A DNA stretch of 23,575 bases from an uncultured Oxalobacteraceae bacterium (GTDB lineage Bacteria; Pseudomonadota; Gammaproteobacteria; Burkholderiales; Burkholderiaceae). Made by a program: the position numbers and the translations under genes. Under the pieces are notes generated by a model that worked only from the letters and a program-made list of their open reading frames with translations, did no database searches and was not told the origin of the DNA. Location of the stretch: contig CAMLHI010000009.1 of NCBI GenBank assembly GCA_946479705.1, positions 1 through 23,575 of the forward strand, written 5' to 3'. Below, in pieces: positions 16,013 to 23,327 of the stretch. Numbering within the stretch: position 1 is the stretch's first letter; every line of letters starts with the position of its first letter.

Positions 16013-16998
16013 TTCATGTCCTTTTCTGTTTCAGGTGTTGTGGCTGAGTCGCCGGAAAAATGGAGGTAGAGCGCATCGAGCACCCTGCCGATGTCCACCA
16101 TGAGATGGTCGTCGTCCGGCGCGCGCTGGCGTACCCCGCCCAGCATGGCCTCGAATCCGGCCGCCTCCGGCACGAAGGCCCCGCCCACATCGAGCGCGTG
16201 GACCATGGCGCCCAGCCCCATCAGGCCTTTGTCGTGGTCGAGCCAGAAGCTGGCCCGCAGCACCTCGAAGGTAACGCGGTCGCCGACGTGGGTAAACGTG
16301 GCCTGGTCGAAGTCGAAGCCGAGCGCTTCGGCCGGGCAATCCGCCGGGCTGTCGAGCCAGAGAAAGCTGGCGTGCGGATCGATGAAGCGCTTGATCAGCC
16401 AGGCGCTGGCGGCCCGGTCCACCCAGAGGTGGCGCCGGGTGGCCCAGGTGCGTGCCTGGTAGCGCGCGCGCTCCAAAAGCGCGATGGCGCCGGACGCCGC
16501 GTGCGGCTCGCCCGGCGACAGCATGCTGTCCGCCGCGCTGACGAAATCCAGCCAGGCCGCCCGGGCGCTGGCGCTCGCCTCGTTGGGGAAATAATCGATG
16601 GCGCGGATGGCCTCGTAGTCGCGCCGCAGCTTGCGCAAGGTGCGATTGAGGTCGGAAGGTGTGGCGCTCGACAGTGCCTGCCGGGCCGCCAGCAGCGCGA
16701 TGGAAAAACCGGCGTAGTCCTCGCTGCGGGAAAACAGCGCCTGGTACGTATCGCCCTGCCCTTCCGAGTCGGCTTGCACGGTGAGCAGCCATGCGCTACC
16801 GCCCTCGCGAACGGTTTCGCCCGCCAGCTCGTCCAGTTGTCGGCGCAGGGTTCCCTGGTCGGGCAGGAGATAGGCGCCGTCGCGCAAGGCGCTGCAGCCC
16901 AGGGTCTTGAGCGCGCGCCAGATGCGCATGCGGGCCGTCGCACTATTGGTTGGCAGACTGACAATCAATGCCAGCCAGGCCGGAGGGGATGTCGTCAT
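16009..16998 (-). CDS. chrB: Chromate resistance regulator/sensor ChrB
   Basis: 329-aa ChrB, thought to sense chromate and control chrA. The N-terminal part resembles the ChrB regulator domain (MRIWRALKTLGCSALRDGAYLLP), and the C-terminal chromate-resistance domain is clear (WATRRHLWVDRAASAWLIKRFIDPHASFLWLD, with HVGDRVTFEVL further on). Length is usual. The His-rich ORF upstream ends 4 bases before ATG 16998, so the promoter of the chr operon may lie further upstream than the chrB start. Confidence 0.92.
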   Translation of the reverse strand: MTTSPPAWLALIVSLPTNSATARMRIWRALKTLGCSALRDGAYLLPDQGTLRRQLDELAGETVREGGSAWLLTVQADSEGQGDTYQALFSRSEDYAGFSIALLAARQALSSATPSDLNRTLRKLRRDYEAIRAIDYFPNEASASARAAWLDFVSAADSMLSPGEPHAASGAIALLERARYQARTWATRRHLWVDRAASAWLIKRFIDPHASFLWLDSPADCPAEALGFDFDQATFTHVGDRVTFEVLRASFWLDHDKGLMGLGAMVHALDVGGAFVPEAAGFEAMLGGVRQRAPDDDHLMVDIGRVLDALYLHFSGDSATTPETEKDMK

Positions 16999-17002
16999 GC
17001 GC

Positions 17003-17209
17003 TTAGCTTAATGCCAAGTCGCGATTACAACAAGTTTTATTGCGATCCCTACATATCCGATGTTCGTGTCGATGATGGATATCCGGATAGTGCGGATGAC
17101 TGTGCCGCAGCGGCGGGTGCCGTTGCCCGTGCGGCGAGCTGCCATCCCATGCCGCGTCATGCTCGTGCTGGTGGTGTTCGTCGTGGGAGTGCACGTGCAC
17201 GTGGTACAT
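17003..17209 (-). CDS. His-rich small protein, putative metal binder (start uncertain)
   Basis: From ATG 17209 this encodes 68 aa with about 20 His in the first 50 residues (for example HVHVHSHDEHHQHEHD and HSHPHYPDIHHRHEH). The run of His-x-His continues seven residues upstream of this Met (RHAHEHEHLP), so the true start is probably earlier. A neighbouring frame from ATG 17342 encodes KAWHIAVVDIHLPQG just before that point, and a one-base shift near 17245 would fuse the two. The gene may therefore carry a frameshift. The His pattern is similar to small His-rich proteins I recall from proteobacteria, function unknown. It ends 4 bases before chrB. Confidence 0.4.
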   Translation of the reverse strand: MYHVHVHSHDEHHQHEHDAAWDGSSPHGQRHPPLRHSHPHYPDIHHRHEHRICRDRNKTCCNRDLALS

Positions 17210-17400
17210 CGGCAAGTGTTCATGTTCGTGCGCGTGCCGAACACCCTTGCGGCAGATGGATGTCGACGACCGCGATGTGCCAGGCTTTTCCAGCCGAAAA
17301 TTCGCTCGCACGATGCATTGATCCAGGTTGAAGGCGACGCATCGCTCGCCGCTTCCCATTCGCTCAGCGCAAGGGCCGGGCGGTTCCTTGCACAAGCATA

Positions 17401-17512
17401 GGAAAGGGCCGCAGCTTTCCTTGGGGTGTCGTCCAGCGACACCGGTTGCGGCCTGCCTGCCGTCGCAGGAAATGCCGTTCACCTTTCAGCATCACTCATC
17501 TGGAGACTCACC
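17401..17512. other. Leader region of the lipoprotein gene with two hairpins
   Basis: Two perfect 6-bp stems, GGAAAG/CTTTCC (17401-17420) and GTGTCG/CGACAC (17426-17442), lie upstream of the lipoprotein start and of the His-rich ORF on the other strand. Neither has a T-run. No convincing promoter was found. Confidence 0.25.
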
Positions 17513-18286
17513 ATGTCATTCCACACCTCAATGCGGGCTTGCGTCGCTGCAGCCGTAATCCTTCCATTGCTGATGTTCAGCGGCTGCGGAGGCGGCAGCG
17601 ACCAGTCCGCGTCAGTCCCGGCGCCGGACAGCGCAGCCATTATCGCCGCCAGCGCACCGACTGCCTTGCCCGACGAGACCCATGTCCCGCCGTCGAGCGG
17701 GCTGCCGCCCGACACCGCGCCCCTGCCGCCTGTCGATGCGCCCCAGACAGAAACCTTGGCGACGATCTTCACCGAAACGATCCACCTGGCATCGACCTAT
17801 TCGCCGCTCGTGACCTCCACCATCAAGGCACTGCCGTATTGGCCGGTATGGTATGGCACCGGAAAGCCGGTCGATGGCGTCAATTGCCTGGTGAACGGAA
17901 ACTATCACAAGCACGCCCTCATTTCCATCTACAGCAACGGCAAGCGGCTCGGCTTCCCGGACGGGATCGGCCGTGTCCATGCGGGCTGCTACCACGCCTA
18001 TGAAATGCATGTGCACGACGTCACCGGCATCATCCATATCGAAGCCGACGTGCCGAAGCAATTCAAGCTCGGACAGTGGTTCTCCCTGTGGAAGCAAACG
18101 CTGTCGCGCGATAGCGTGGCGGGCCTGGCCGGCCCGGTGCGCTTCTATATCATCGAGAACGGAACCGTCACCCGCTACGACGGCGATCCTTCCCTGATCG
18201 ATCTGTTGCCGCACCGCGAAGTATTGATCGTCACCGGGATGCCGCTGTCGGTCGTGCCGAAGTACCAATGGCCGGCGGGGGTGTAA
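17513..18286 (+). CDS. Lipoprotein with conserved HxH domain, function unknown
   Basis: 257 aa. ATG 17513 has GGAG 8 bases upstream. The N-terminus is a lipoprotein signal ending in LLMFSGC (Cys25 would be lipidated), followed by a Pro/Ser/Ala-rich linker to about residue 78. The globular part has NGNYHKHALISIYSNGKRL, then GCYHAYEMHVHDVTGIIHIEAD and KLGQWFSLW. This pattern (His-x-His, IY-NGK, then H-x-H-D-x-TG-IIHIE and LGQ-F) occurs in bacterial and archaeal proteins of unknown function. The clustered His (H132, H134, H161, H166, H168) could form a metal site; that is inference. It is a single gene divergent from chrB. Confidence 0.72.
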   Translation: MSFHTSMRACVAAAVILPLLMFSGCGGGSDQSASVPAPDSAAIIAASAPTALPDETHVPPSSGLPPDTAPLPPVDAPQTETLATIFTETIHLASTYSPLVTSTIKALPYWPVWYGTGKPVDGVNCLVNGNYHKHALISIYSNGKRLGFPDGIGRVHAGCYHAYEMHVHDVTGIIHIEADVPKQFKLGQWFSLWKQTLSRDSVAGLAGPVRFYIIENGTVTRYDGDPSLIDLLPHREVLIVTGMPLSVVPKYQWPAGV

Positions 18287-18387
18287 GGATGCGGCGCCGC
18301 GGCATGAACGGCTTGGGCTTCGCCGGGCCGCGATGACCCGCCTGGCTGCTCCGGAATGCGCCGCCCGCGTTCAGGTTCGCAAGCGGG

Positions 18388-19224
18388 TCAATGGCTCATC
18401 CACAGCGCGATCGGCGAGGACGCCAGCGCAGTGCGCGACATGCCGCCGAGCAGAAATTCGCGGAAGCGCGAATGACCGTAGGCGCCCATGACGATCAAGT
18501 CGGCCCCCTTGTCGGTGGCGAAGGTGAGCAGCGCCTCGCCCTCATCGCCGGCGGACTGCGCGGAAGTGACCTCGACCTTGATGCCATGGCGCGCCAGGAA
18601 CAGGGCAATGTCGGCGCCCGGTTCCTCGCCGTGCACGTCGCCGTCCAGGTCGGCGTCGAACACCACCAGGTCGACCTGCTCGGCGCGCTGCATGATGGCA
18701 ATGGCGCTGGTGATGGCGCGCACCGCCTCGGCGCTGCCGTTCCAGGCCACGGTGATGCGCCGCCCGATGTCGCTGCGCGCGCCGGAGGCGGGCAGCACCA
18801 GCACGGGCCGCGCGCTGTTGAGCACGACGTATTCGGGAAAGTCGGAGCGCAGGCGCGGCTGGAACTCGGTGGGTACGATCTGGCTGATGATGACCAGGTC
18901 GCTGTAGCGCGCCAGCAGGCTCATGGCGATACCGGCCTCGTCGTCGATGAGGCGCCGTTCGTAGGCGCTGGCCCCGGCCCGCTGCACGGCCGCCTCGAAG
19001 GCGTCCAGCGCGCTGCTGGCCTGGGCGCGCAATTCATCGACCGGAAACACGATGGGCGGCACGGTGGGATCGAAGGCGCCCACCGGGAAGATATAGGGCG
19101 ACAGACCGGTCATGGCCGCGCCGATGAGGTGCGCCCGATACTGGTCCGCCAGGCGGGCGGCGACTTCGACACGTTGGAAGGATCGTGGCGATTCATCGAC
19201 ATGAATCAAGATTGTCTTGTACAT
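18388..19224 (-). CDS. Universal stress protein, two-domain (UspA family)
   Basis: 278-aa cytoplasmic protein with two Usp-like halves. The first begins MYKTILIHVDESPRS; the second has RRITVAWNGSAEAVRA and the nucleotide-binding signature GAYGHSRFREFLLGGMSR near the C-terminus (G-x2-G-x9-G-S type). ATG 19224 follows GGGGA by 7 bases. An FNR-type box and -10 precede it, pointing to induction at low oxygen. The hemerythrin-like gene lies upstream on the same strand but has its own box. Confidence 0.9.
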   Translation of the reverse strand: MYKTILIHVDESPRSFQRVEVAARLADQYRAHLIGAAMTGLSPYIFPVGAFDPTVPPIVFPVDELRAQASSALDAFEAAVQRAGASAYERRLIDDEAGIAMSLLARYSDLVIISQIVPTEFQPRLRSDFPEYVVLNSARPVLVLPASGARSDIGRRITVAWNGSAEAVRAITSAIAIMQRAEQVDLVVFDADLDGDVHGEEPGADIALFLARHGIKVEVTSAQSAGDEGEALLTFATDKGADLIVMGAYGHSRFREFLLGGMSRTALASSPIALWMSH

Positions 19225-19261
19225 TTTTTGGTCCCCGTCAGAATGGTGTTGGACAGGAACC

Positions 19262-19304
19262 AATGTACGCCCGTCGTTATCGAACTTAACTTGATATGTA
19301 TCAA
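19262..19304 (-). promoter_or_regulatory. FNR/Anr-type promoter of the universal stress protein gene
   Basis: The perfect palindrome TTGATATGTATCAA (19291-19304) matches the FNR consensus TTGAT-N4-ATCAA. On the minus strand TACATT (19262-19267) stands where a -10 belongs, which puts the box centre about 42 bases before the start, as in class II FNR-activated promoters. Confidence 0.72.
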
Positions 19305-19342
19305 AACAGCGCAACTTCTCAAGCAGTGCACAGCTCAATCAC

Positions 19343-19753
19343 TCACGCGGCCGGGGCCTGCCTTTCCGGCACACCAGCCTGGCCGGCCAGCTGCAGCGCG
19401 GTGACCAGCGCTGTGTCGGCCGTGGCCAGGTGCATCTGGAACCAGGGCAAGATCAGCGCCACCACCCTGCGGCCCTGCGCCGCGTCCTGCGGCGACAGGC
19501 GGTGCAAGGTGGCCAGCACGCGCGCATGTTCCTCACGGTGGCTGCGCGTGCCCGGATAGTCGATGCATTCCATGAGCGACTCCTCGAGCCGGAAGTCGTC
19601 TTCCAGGCTTTCGACCAGCGCGTCCAGCTGCCGCGCGAACGCTTCATCCGGCCCCTGCAAGATGTCGTCGATTTGATTGGCCATCGCCGCGTGCGCCTCG
19701 TCGAACAAACCGATGCCCAGTGTCATGCAGGGGTCCCACGCTGTCGTCTTCAT
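19343..19753 (-). CDS. Hemerythrin-like protein with altered ligand
   Basis: 136-aa four-helix protein of the bacterial hemerythrin fold, which binds a di-iron centre for oxygen sensing or storage. Ligand motifs seen are H21 (FDEAHAAM), E57 (RLEESLM), H72 and H76 (HREEH) and H108/D113 (HLATAD). At the place where HFxxE is usual the sequence reads DFRLE, so one His ligand is Asp (D53). ATG 19753 has GGAG 6 bases upstream; the frame continues upstream without support. An FNR-type box lies in front, so expression at low oxygen fits the function. Confidence 0.8.
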   Translation of the reverse strand: MKTTAWDPCMTLGIGLFDEAHAAMANQIDDILQGPDEAFARQLDALVESLEDDFRLEESLMECIDYPGTRSHREEHARVLATLHRLSPQDAAQGRRVVALILPWFQMHLATADTALVTALQLAGQAGVPERQAPAA

Positions 19754-19804
19754 GACTTTCTCCACCTCTTGTTGCGGTCCGCCGCTGCCGACCTGCCATG
19801 TTTG

Positions 19805-19846
19805 ATGATGCCCATCCAAACGGCCAAAATCCATGATCCACATCAA
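19805..19846 (-). promoter_or_regulatory. FNR/Anr-type promoter of the hemerythrin-like gene
   Basis: Minus strand TTGATGTGGATCAT (19833-19846) has one mismatch to TTGAT-N4-ATCAA. CATCAT at 19805-19810 (4 of 6 to TATAAT) gives a start near 19798 and a box centre near -41.5, the same layout as the box before the universal stress gene. Confidence 0.55.
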
Positions 19847-19933
19847 ATTCGCGCGGATCGCACGTGCAGGGTGCCGCCCGGCGCCGTCGGGCAGTCCGGT
19901 TACACTGACGCCTTTTGATCCGGAATCGACACC

Positions 19934-20446
19934 ATGCCCACTTATATCGCCTTGCTGCGCGCCGTGAATGTCGGCGGCACCGGCAAACTGCCGATGAGCG
20001 ACCTGAAGCGACTGTGCGAGGAAGCCGGTTTCAGCGCCGTGCAAACCTATATCGCCAGCGGCAATGTGGTCTTCGACAGTGCCCAGTCCGCGGCCCAGGC
20101 CAGGCAGGCGCTGGAAGACGCCTTGCTCGCCTACGCCGGCAAGCCCGTCACGGTAGCCCTGCGCAGTACGGCCGAACTGGCCGCCGTGCTCGCCGCCAAT
20201 CCTTTCCCTGATAGCGAGCCCAACCGCACCGTCGCCATCTTCCTCGACCGGCCACCGCCCGCCGATGCCCTCGACACGCTGCGCGGCCAGGCCGACGAGC
20301 AACTGGCGCTGGGCGTGCGCGAAATTTACGTGGCCTACGGCGCCGGCATGGCCGGCTCGAAGCTGGTCATTCCAGCCGCGCCCAAGGGGACGGCGCGCAA
20401 TATGAACACGGTCGCCAAGCTGGTGGCCATGGCCCAGGCGCGTTGA
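19934..20446 (+). CDS. DUF1697 family protein
   Basis: 170 aa, full length for the family. Typical phrases are YIALLRAVNVGGTGKLPMSD, YIASGNVVF, NPFPD and the C-terminal TARNMNTVAKLV. The biochemical role of DUF1697 is unknown. It is a single gene divergent from the hemerythrin-like gene and convergent with the pseudogene after it. Confidence 0.9.
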   Translation: MPTYIALLRAVNVGGTGKLPMSDLKRLCEEAGFSAVQTYIASGNVVFDSAQSAAQARQALEDALLAYAGKPVTVALRSTAELAAVLAANPFPDSEPNRTVAIFLDRPPPADALDTLRGQADEQLALGVREIYVAYGAGMAGSKLVIPAAPKGTARNMNTVAKLVAMAQAR

Positions 20447-20489
20447 GGCCGTTGGCGCCTCAGCGGCTCCCGCACGGTGGCAGCAGTGG

Positions 20490-20513
20490 GGCCAAGGCCG
20501 CTCCCGCTTGGCC
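20490..20513. terminator. Possible bidirectional hairpin between convergent genes
   Basis: Perfect 7-bp stem GGCCAAG/CTTGGCC with a 10-base loop, between the DUF1697 stop and the end of the MarR-GNAT pseudogene. No T-run, so termination is uncertain. Confidence 0.3.
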
Positions 20514-20520
20514 GACACAG

Positions 20521-20932
20521 TCAGGCCAGCTGCAATTCCCAGTAACCCACATCGATCCACTGCTCGAACTTGCGGCCGACGCGCCGGAAGTGCGCGACCT
20601 TTTCGAACCCAAGCCGTTCGTGCTGGGCGACGCTGGCCTCATTCGGCTGGGCGGTCCCGCCGATCACTATCTGCAGGCCGCGTTCCCGCAGCGCGGCAAT
20701 CAGGCTGCGGTACAGGCAAGGGCGTAGACGGCGCGGCTGATCCAGCCCTGGTCGAGCCCGATGCGCTCGACCAGGGCCTGCTGTGTCACCCGGGTTGCCG
20801 CAGCAGCTCGGTCAGCACATGGCATTGCACCGTCGAGGCGCCATCGCCGCGGCGCGCCTGCTGGCGCTGTTCGCGCACGTAGAGCCGGGCGAATTCACGC
20901 ACCGCTTGAGCGGCTTCGACGATAGTTGTCAT
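20521..20932 (-). pseudogene. MarR-GNAT fusion gene, degraded
   Basis: From ATG 20932 the frame encodes a MarR-like N-terminus (MTTIVEAAQAVREFARLYVR ... VLTELLRQPG) and then stops at a TGA. The next frame continues the helix-turn-helix (TQQALVERIGLDQGWISRAV) before a second stop. A third frame gives the C-terminal part of a GNAT acetyltransferase (YRSLIAALRERGLQ, NEASVAQHERLGFEKVAHF, then WIDVGYWELQLA) to TGA 20521. MarR-GNAT fusions usually exceed 280 aa, but only about 410 bases remain, so a frameshift and an internal deletion of several hundred bases are needed. It is non-functional as a fusion. Confidence 0.75.
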
Positions 20933-20979
20933 GCGCAACAATATACGGCAATTGCGCGGATGAGCTGACGCGAAGCCCC

Positions 20980-21693
20980 TCAGAGCTGCTTGAGCTGGCG
21001 GTCGACCGCCTTCAAGTGGCGCTCGTTGCGTTCGCTGTAGCGGTCGGTCAGGTAATCGCTGCGTCCGCGCAGCAGCAAGGTGAACTTGAACAATTCTTCC
21101 ATCACATCGACCACCCGGTCGTAATAGGCCGAAGGCCGCATGCGCCCGGCGTCGTCGAATTCCTTGTAGGCCATCGGTACCGAGGACTGGTTGGGAATGG
21201 TGACCATGCGCATCCAGCGGCCCAGCAGGCGCAGGGTGTTGACCACGTTGAACGATTGCGATCCGCCGCAGACCTGCATCACCGCCAGGGTCCGTCCCTG
21301 GCTCGGGCGAATACCGCCCTGCTCCAGCGGAATCCAGTCGATCTGGTTCTTCATCACCGCCGTGATGGCGCCGTGACGCTCGGGGCTGCACCACACCTGC
21401 CCTTCCGACCACAGGCACAGCGCGCGCAGCTCGGCCACCTTGGGATGGTCCTCGGGAACGCTGCCCACCATCGGCAGTTCCATGGCGTCGAAGATCCTGA
21501 CCTCGGCGCCGAACTGCTCCAGGATGCGCGCCGCTTCGAAGGTCAGAAAGCGGCTGAAGGACCGTTCGCGCAGGGAGCCATACAGCATCAGGATGCGCGG
21601 CGGATGGTCCAGCTCACCGGCCTGGGCGAGCTTGGCCAGGTCCGGCTTATCGAACAGCTCGGCACGGATGTTGGGCAGGTTCGGCATGCTCAT
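20980..21693 (-). CDS. arsH: ArsH, NADPH-dependent FMN reductase (organoarsenical oxidase)
   Basis: 237-aa flavodoxin-fold protein. The FMN-binding loop is [12 protein letters not shown]; other family phrases are [23 protein letters not shown] and [23 protein letters not shown]. ArsH oxidises trivalent methylated arsenicals such as MAs(III) to less toxic pentavalent forms. ATG 21693 has AAGGA 6 bases upstream. The gene begins 47 bases inside the aquaporin gene and is the last of the ars operon. Confidence 0.94.
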   Translation of the reverse strand: MSMPNLPNIRAELFDKPDLAKLAQAGELDHPPRILMLYGSLRERSFSRFLTFEAARILEQFGAEVRIFDAMELPMVGSVPEDHPKVAELRALCLWSEGQVWCSPERHGAITAVMKNQIDWIPLEQGGIRPSQGRTLAVMQVCGGSQSFNVVNTLRLLGRWMRMVTIPNQSSVPMAYKEFDDAGRMRPSAYYDRVVDVMEELFKFTLLLRGRSDYLTDRYSERNERHLKAVDRQLKQL

Positions 21694-22369
21694 CGATTTC
21701 CTTCGAAACGTGGGTGGGGGCGGCGTACAGCCAGCTGAAGATGGCGGTCGACACCGCCGCGCCCAGGCACTGGGCCAGGATGAATCCGGGCGCGTCGAGC
21801 GGACGGATGCCGGCGAAGGTGTCGGACGCGCTGCGCGCCAGCGTCACGGCCGGGTTGGCGAAGGACGTCGAGGCGGTAAACCAGTAGGCCGCGGTAATGT
21901 AGGCAGCGACCGCGAACGGCGTGACCGTGGGCCGGCTGCGCGAACAGGCAATGATCACGCCGATCAGGCCAAACGTGGCGACGAACTCGCTCCACCACTG
22001 CGCCGGGCCGGTGCGTACATGCTGCGAGGCGAAGAACAGCGCCTCGCCGAACATGCCGTGCGCCGCCGCCACGCCGGCAAACGCGCCCACGAGCTGGGCG
22101 GCGATGTAGGGCGGCACGTCGCGTCTTGCCAGCTTGCCTTGCCAGGCTTCGGACAAGCTCACCACCGGGTTGAAATGAGCACCCGACACTGCGCCGAACA
22201 TCAGGATCAGCGCGACCAGGCCGGCGCCGGTGGCGATCGTGTTGGCGAGCAAGGCGATGGCGACATTGCCGCCGGCCAGGCGTTCGGCCATGATGCCCGA
22301 GCCGACCACGGTGGCCAGCAGCAAGGCCGTGCCAAGGGCCTCGGCGCTCAGCCGGCGCGCCAGGTTCAT
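21647..22369 (-). CDS. aqpS: MIP-family aquaglyceroporin in ars operon (AqpS-like)
   Basis: 240-aa channel with six hydrophobic helices and the two half-helix motifs NPV (in [10 protein letters not shown]) and NPA (in [16 protein letters not shown]). In Sinorhizobium the AqpS channel lets arsenite made by ArsC flow out. Its position between arsC and arsH, with no arsB or acr3 in the window, fits that role. ATG 22369 overlaps the arsC stop (ATGA). The last 15 codons overlap arsH. Confidence 0.88.
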   Translation of the reverse strand: MNLARRLSAEALGTALLLATVVGSGIMAERLAGGNVAIALLANTIATGAGLVALILMFGAVSGAHFNPVVSLSEAWQGKLARRDVPPYIAAQLVGAFAGVAAAHGMFGEALFFASQHVRTGPAQWWSEFVATFGLIGVIIACSRSRPTVTPFAVAAYITAAYWFTASTSFANPAVTLARSASDTFAGIRPLDAPGFILAQCLGAAVSTAIFSWLYAAPTHVSKEIDEHAEPAQHPCRAVR

Positions 22370-22842
22370 GCCAGCGCCCCGATGCGGTCCAGCTCGGCCT
22401 TCAGGCGCGCGGGATCGGCGCCCAGTTCGTCGAGCGGCAGCGCGAGGAAGGCTTCGATGCGCTTGCGCAGGATGCGGTAGGCGAGCATGAACGCGGCGTC
22501 GATCTCTTCCTCGGTGCCGGTGGCATGGGCGGGGTCGTCCACGCCCCAATGCGCGCGCAGCACCGCGCCGAGATAGGCCGGGCAAGCCTCGCCGGCCGCG
22601 CTGACGCAGACGGTAATGACGATGTCGGGGGTGAAGGGCAGGCTGTCCCAGGACTTGCTCGCATAGCCGTCGGTGGCAATGCCTTCGCGGCGCAGCAGTG
22701 CCAGCGAGCGCGGGTGCACGTAGCCGGCCGGCTTGCTGCCGGCGCTGACGGCGCGCCAGCCCGGCGGGGCCAGATGGTTGAAGGTGGCTTCGGCGAGGAT
22801 CGAGCGGCAGGAATTGCCGGTGCAGAGGATGAGTACGTTCAT
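22366..22842 (-). CDS. arsC: Arsenate reductase, low-molecular-weight phosphatase type
   Basis: 158-aa cytoplasmic enzyme that reduces arsenate to arsenite. The P-loop is CTGNSCRS (C7, C12, R13). The redox Cys pair of the thioredoxin-coupled group may be C79 and C87 (VCVSAAGEACP), and the AHWGVDDPA stretch supplies the acidic loop. ATG 22842 lies 17 bases after the arsR stop; no strong Shine-Dalgarno is seen. An upstream GTG would overlap arsR. Confidence 0.92.
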   Translation of the reverse strand: MNVLILCTGNSCRSILAEATFNHLAPPGWRAVSAGSKPAGYVHPRSLALLRREGIATDGYASKSWDSLPFTPDIVITVCVSAAGEACPAYLGAVLRAHWGVDDPAHATGTEEEIDAAFMLAYRILRKRIEAFLALPLDELGADPARLKAELDRIGALA

Positions 22843-22859
22843 TGGTGTGGTGGGCTTGC

Positions 22860-23180
22860 TTAACAGATGGTGCACGCAGGCGACGGCGTGCAGGCGTTGC
22901 CGCTGCAGCAGTTGTCAGTCAGGAAGGCCAGCAGACCATTCATGGTGGCGAAATTGGCGCTGTAGATCACGTAGCGGCCATCCTGGCGCGCTGCCACCAG
23001 GCCGGCGTGGCTCAATTCCTTCAGGTGAAACGACAGTGAGGACGGTGCAATGTTCAGCTGCTCGGCAATCCTGCTGGCCGCCAGGCCCGCCGGACCGGCT
23101 TGCACCAGCAGGCGGAAGGCCGCCAGCCGTGAAGCCTGCGCCAGGGCCGCGAGCGCGCCGACCGCCTGTTGCGTTTCCAT
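22860..23180 (-). CDS. arsR: ArsR-family arsenite-responsive repressor
   Basis: 106-aa winged-helix repressor (METQQAVGALAALAQASRLA, then LNIAPSSLSFHLKELSHAGL as recognition helix). It lacks the CVC motif of the E. coli type; instead the C-terminus is Cys-rich (C91, C92, C97, C103, C106; NCCSGNAC), as in the Acidithiobacillus ArsR group that binds As(III) there. ATG 23180 has GGAG 9 bases upstream; longer frames lack support. It is the first gene of arsR-arsC-aquaporin-arsH. Confidence 0.92.
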   Translation of the reverse strand: METQQAVGALAALAQASRLAAFRLLVQAGPAGLAASRIAEQLNIAPSSLSFHLKELSHAGLVAARQDGRYVIYSANFATMNGLLAFLTDNCCSGNACTPSPACTIC

Positions 23181-23205
23181 GATCTTGTCTCCCGGGTGAA
23201 GCTGC

Positions 23206-23235
23206 ATTGTACGACATTTCAAATAATATCGAAAT
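23206..23235 (-). promoter_or_regulatory. ars promoter with ArsR operator-like dyad
   Basis: On the minus strand the imperfect dyad ATTTCGATATTATTTGAAAT (23216-23235) overlaps the -35/spacer region, and -10 TACAAT (23206-23211) follows. The predicted start is near 23199, about 20 bases before arsR. The dyad position suits repression. Confidence 0.65.
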
Positions 23236-23327
23236 GATGTGACAGGCGCGTGACAGAGAAATGGCACTGTACGCCATGATCGGCGATCGATTTTTCCTTG
23301 CCGTTTCCGGCCACGGCACAGAGCGCG

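Noticed and set aside
16060..17331. 423-codon plus-strand frame opposite chrB
   Set aside because: Shadow of chrB; the His-rich and chrB signals lie on the minus strand.
20443..20882. Plus-strand frames over the MarR-GNAT remnant
   Set aside because: The minus strand pieces match known domains; the plus frames do not.
21440..22480. 346-codon plus-strand frame opposite the aquaporin and arsH
   Set aside because: Low-complexity shadow; the minus strand encodes known ars proteins.
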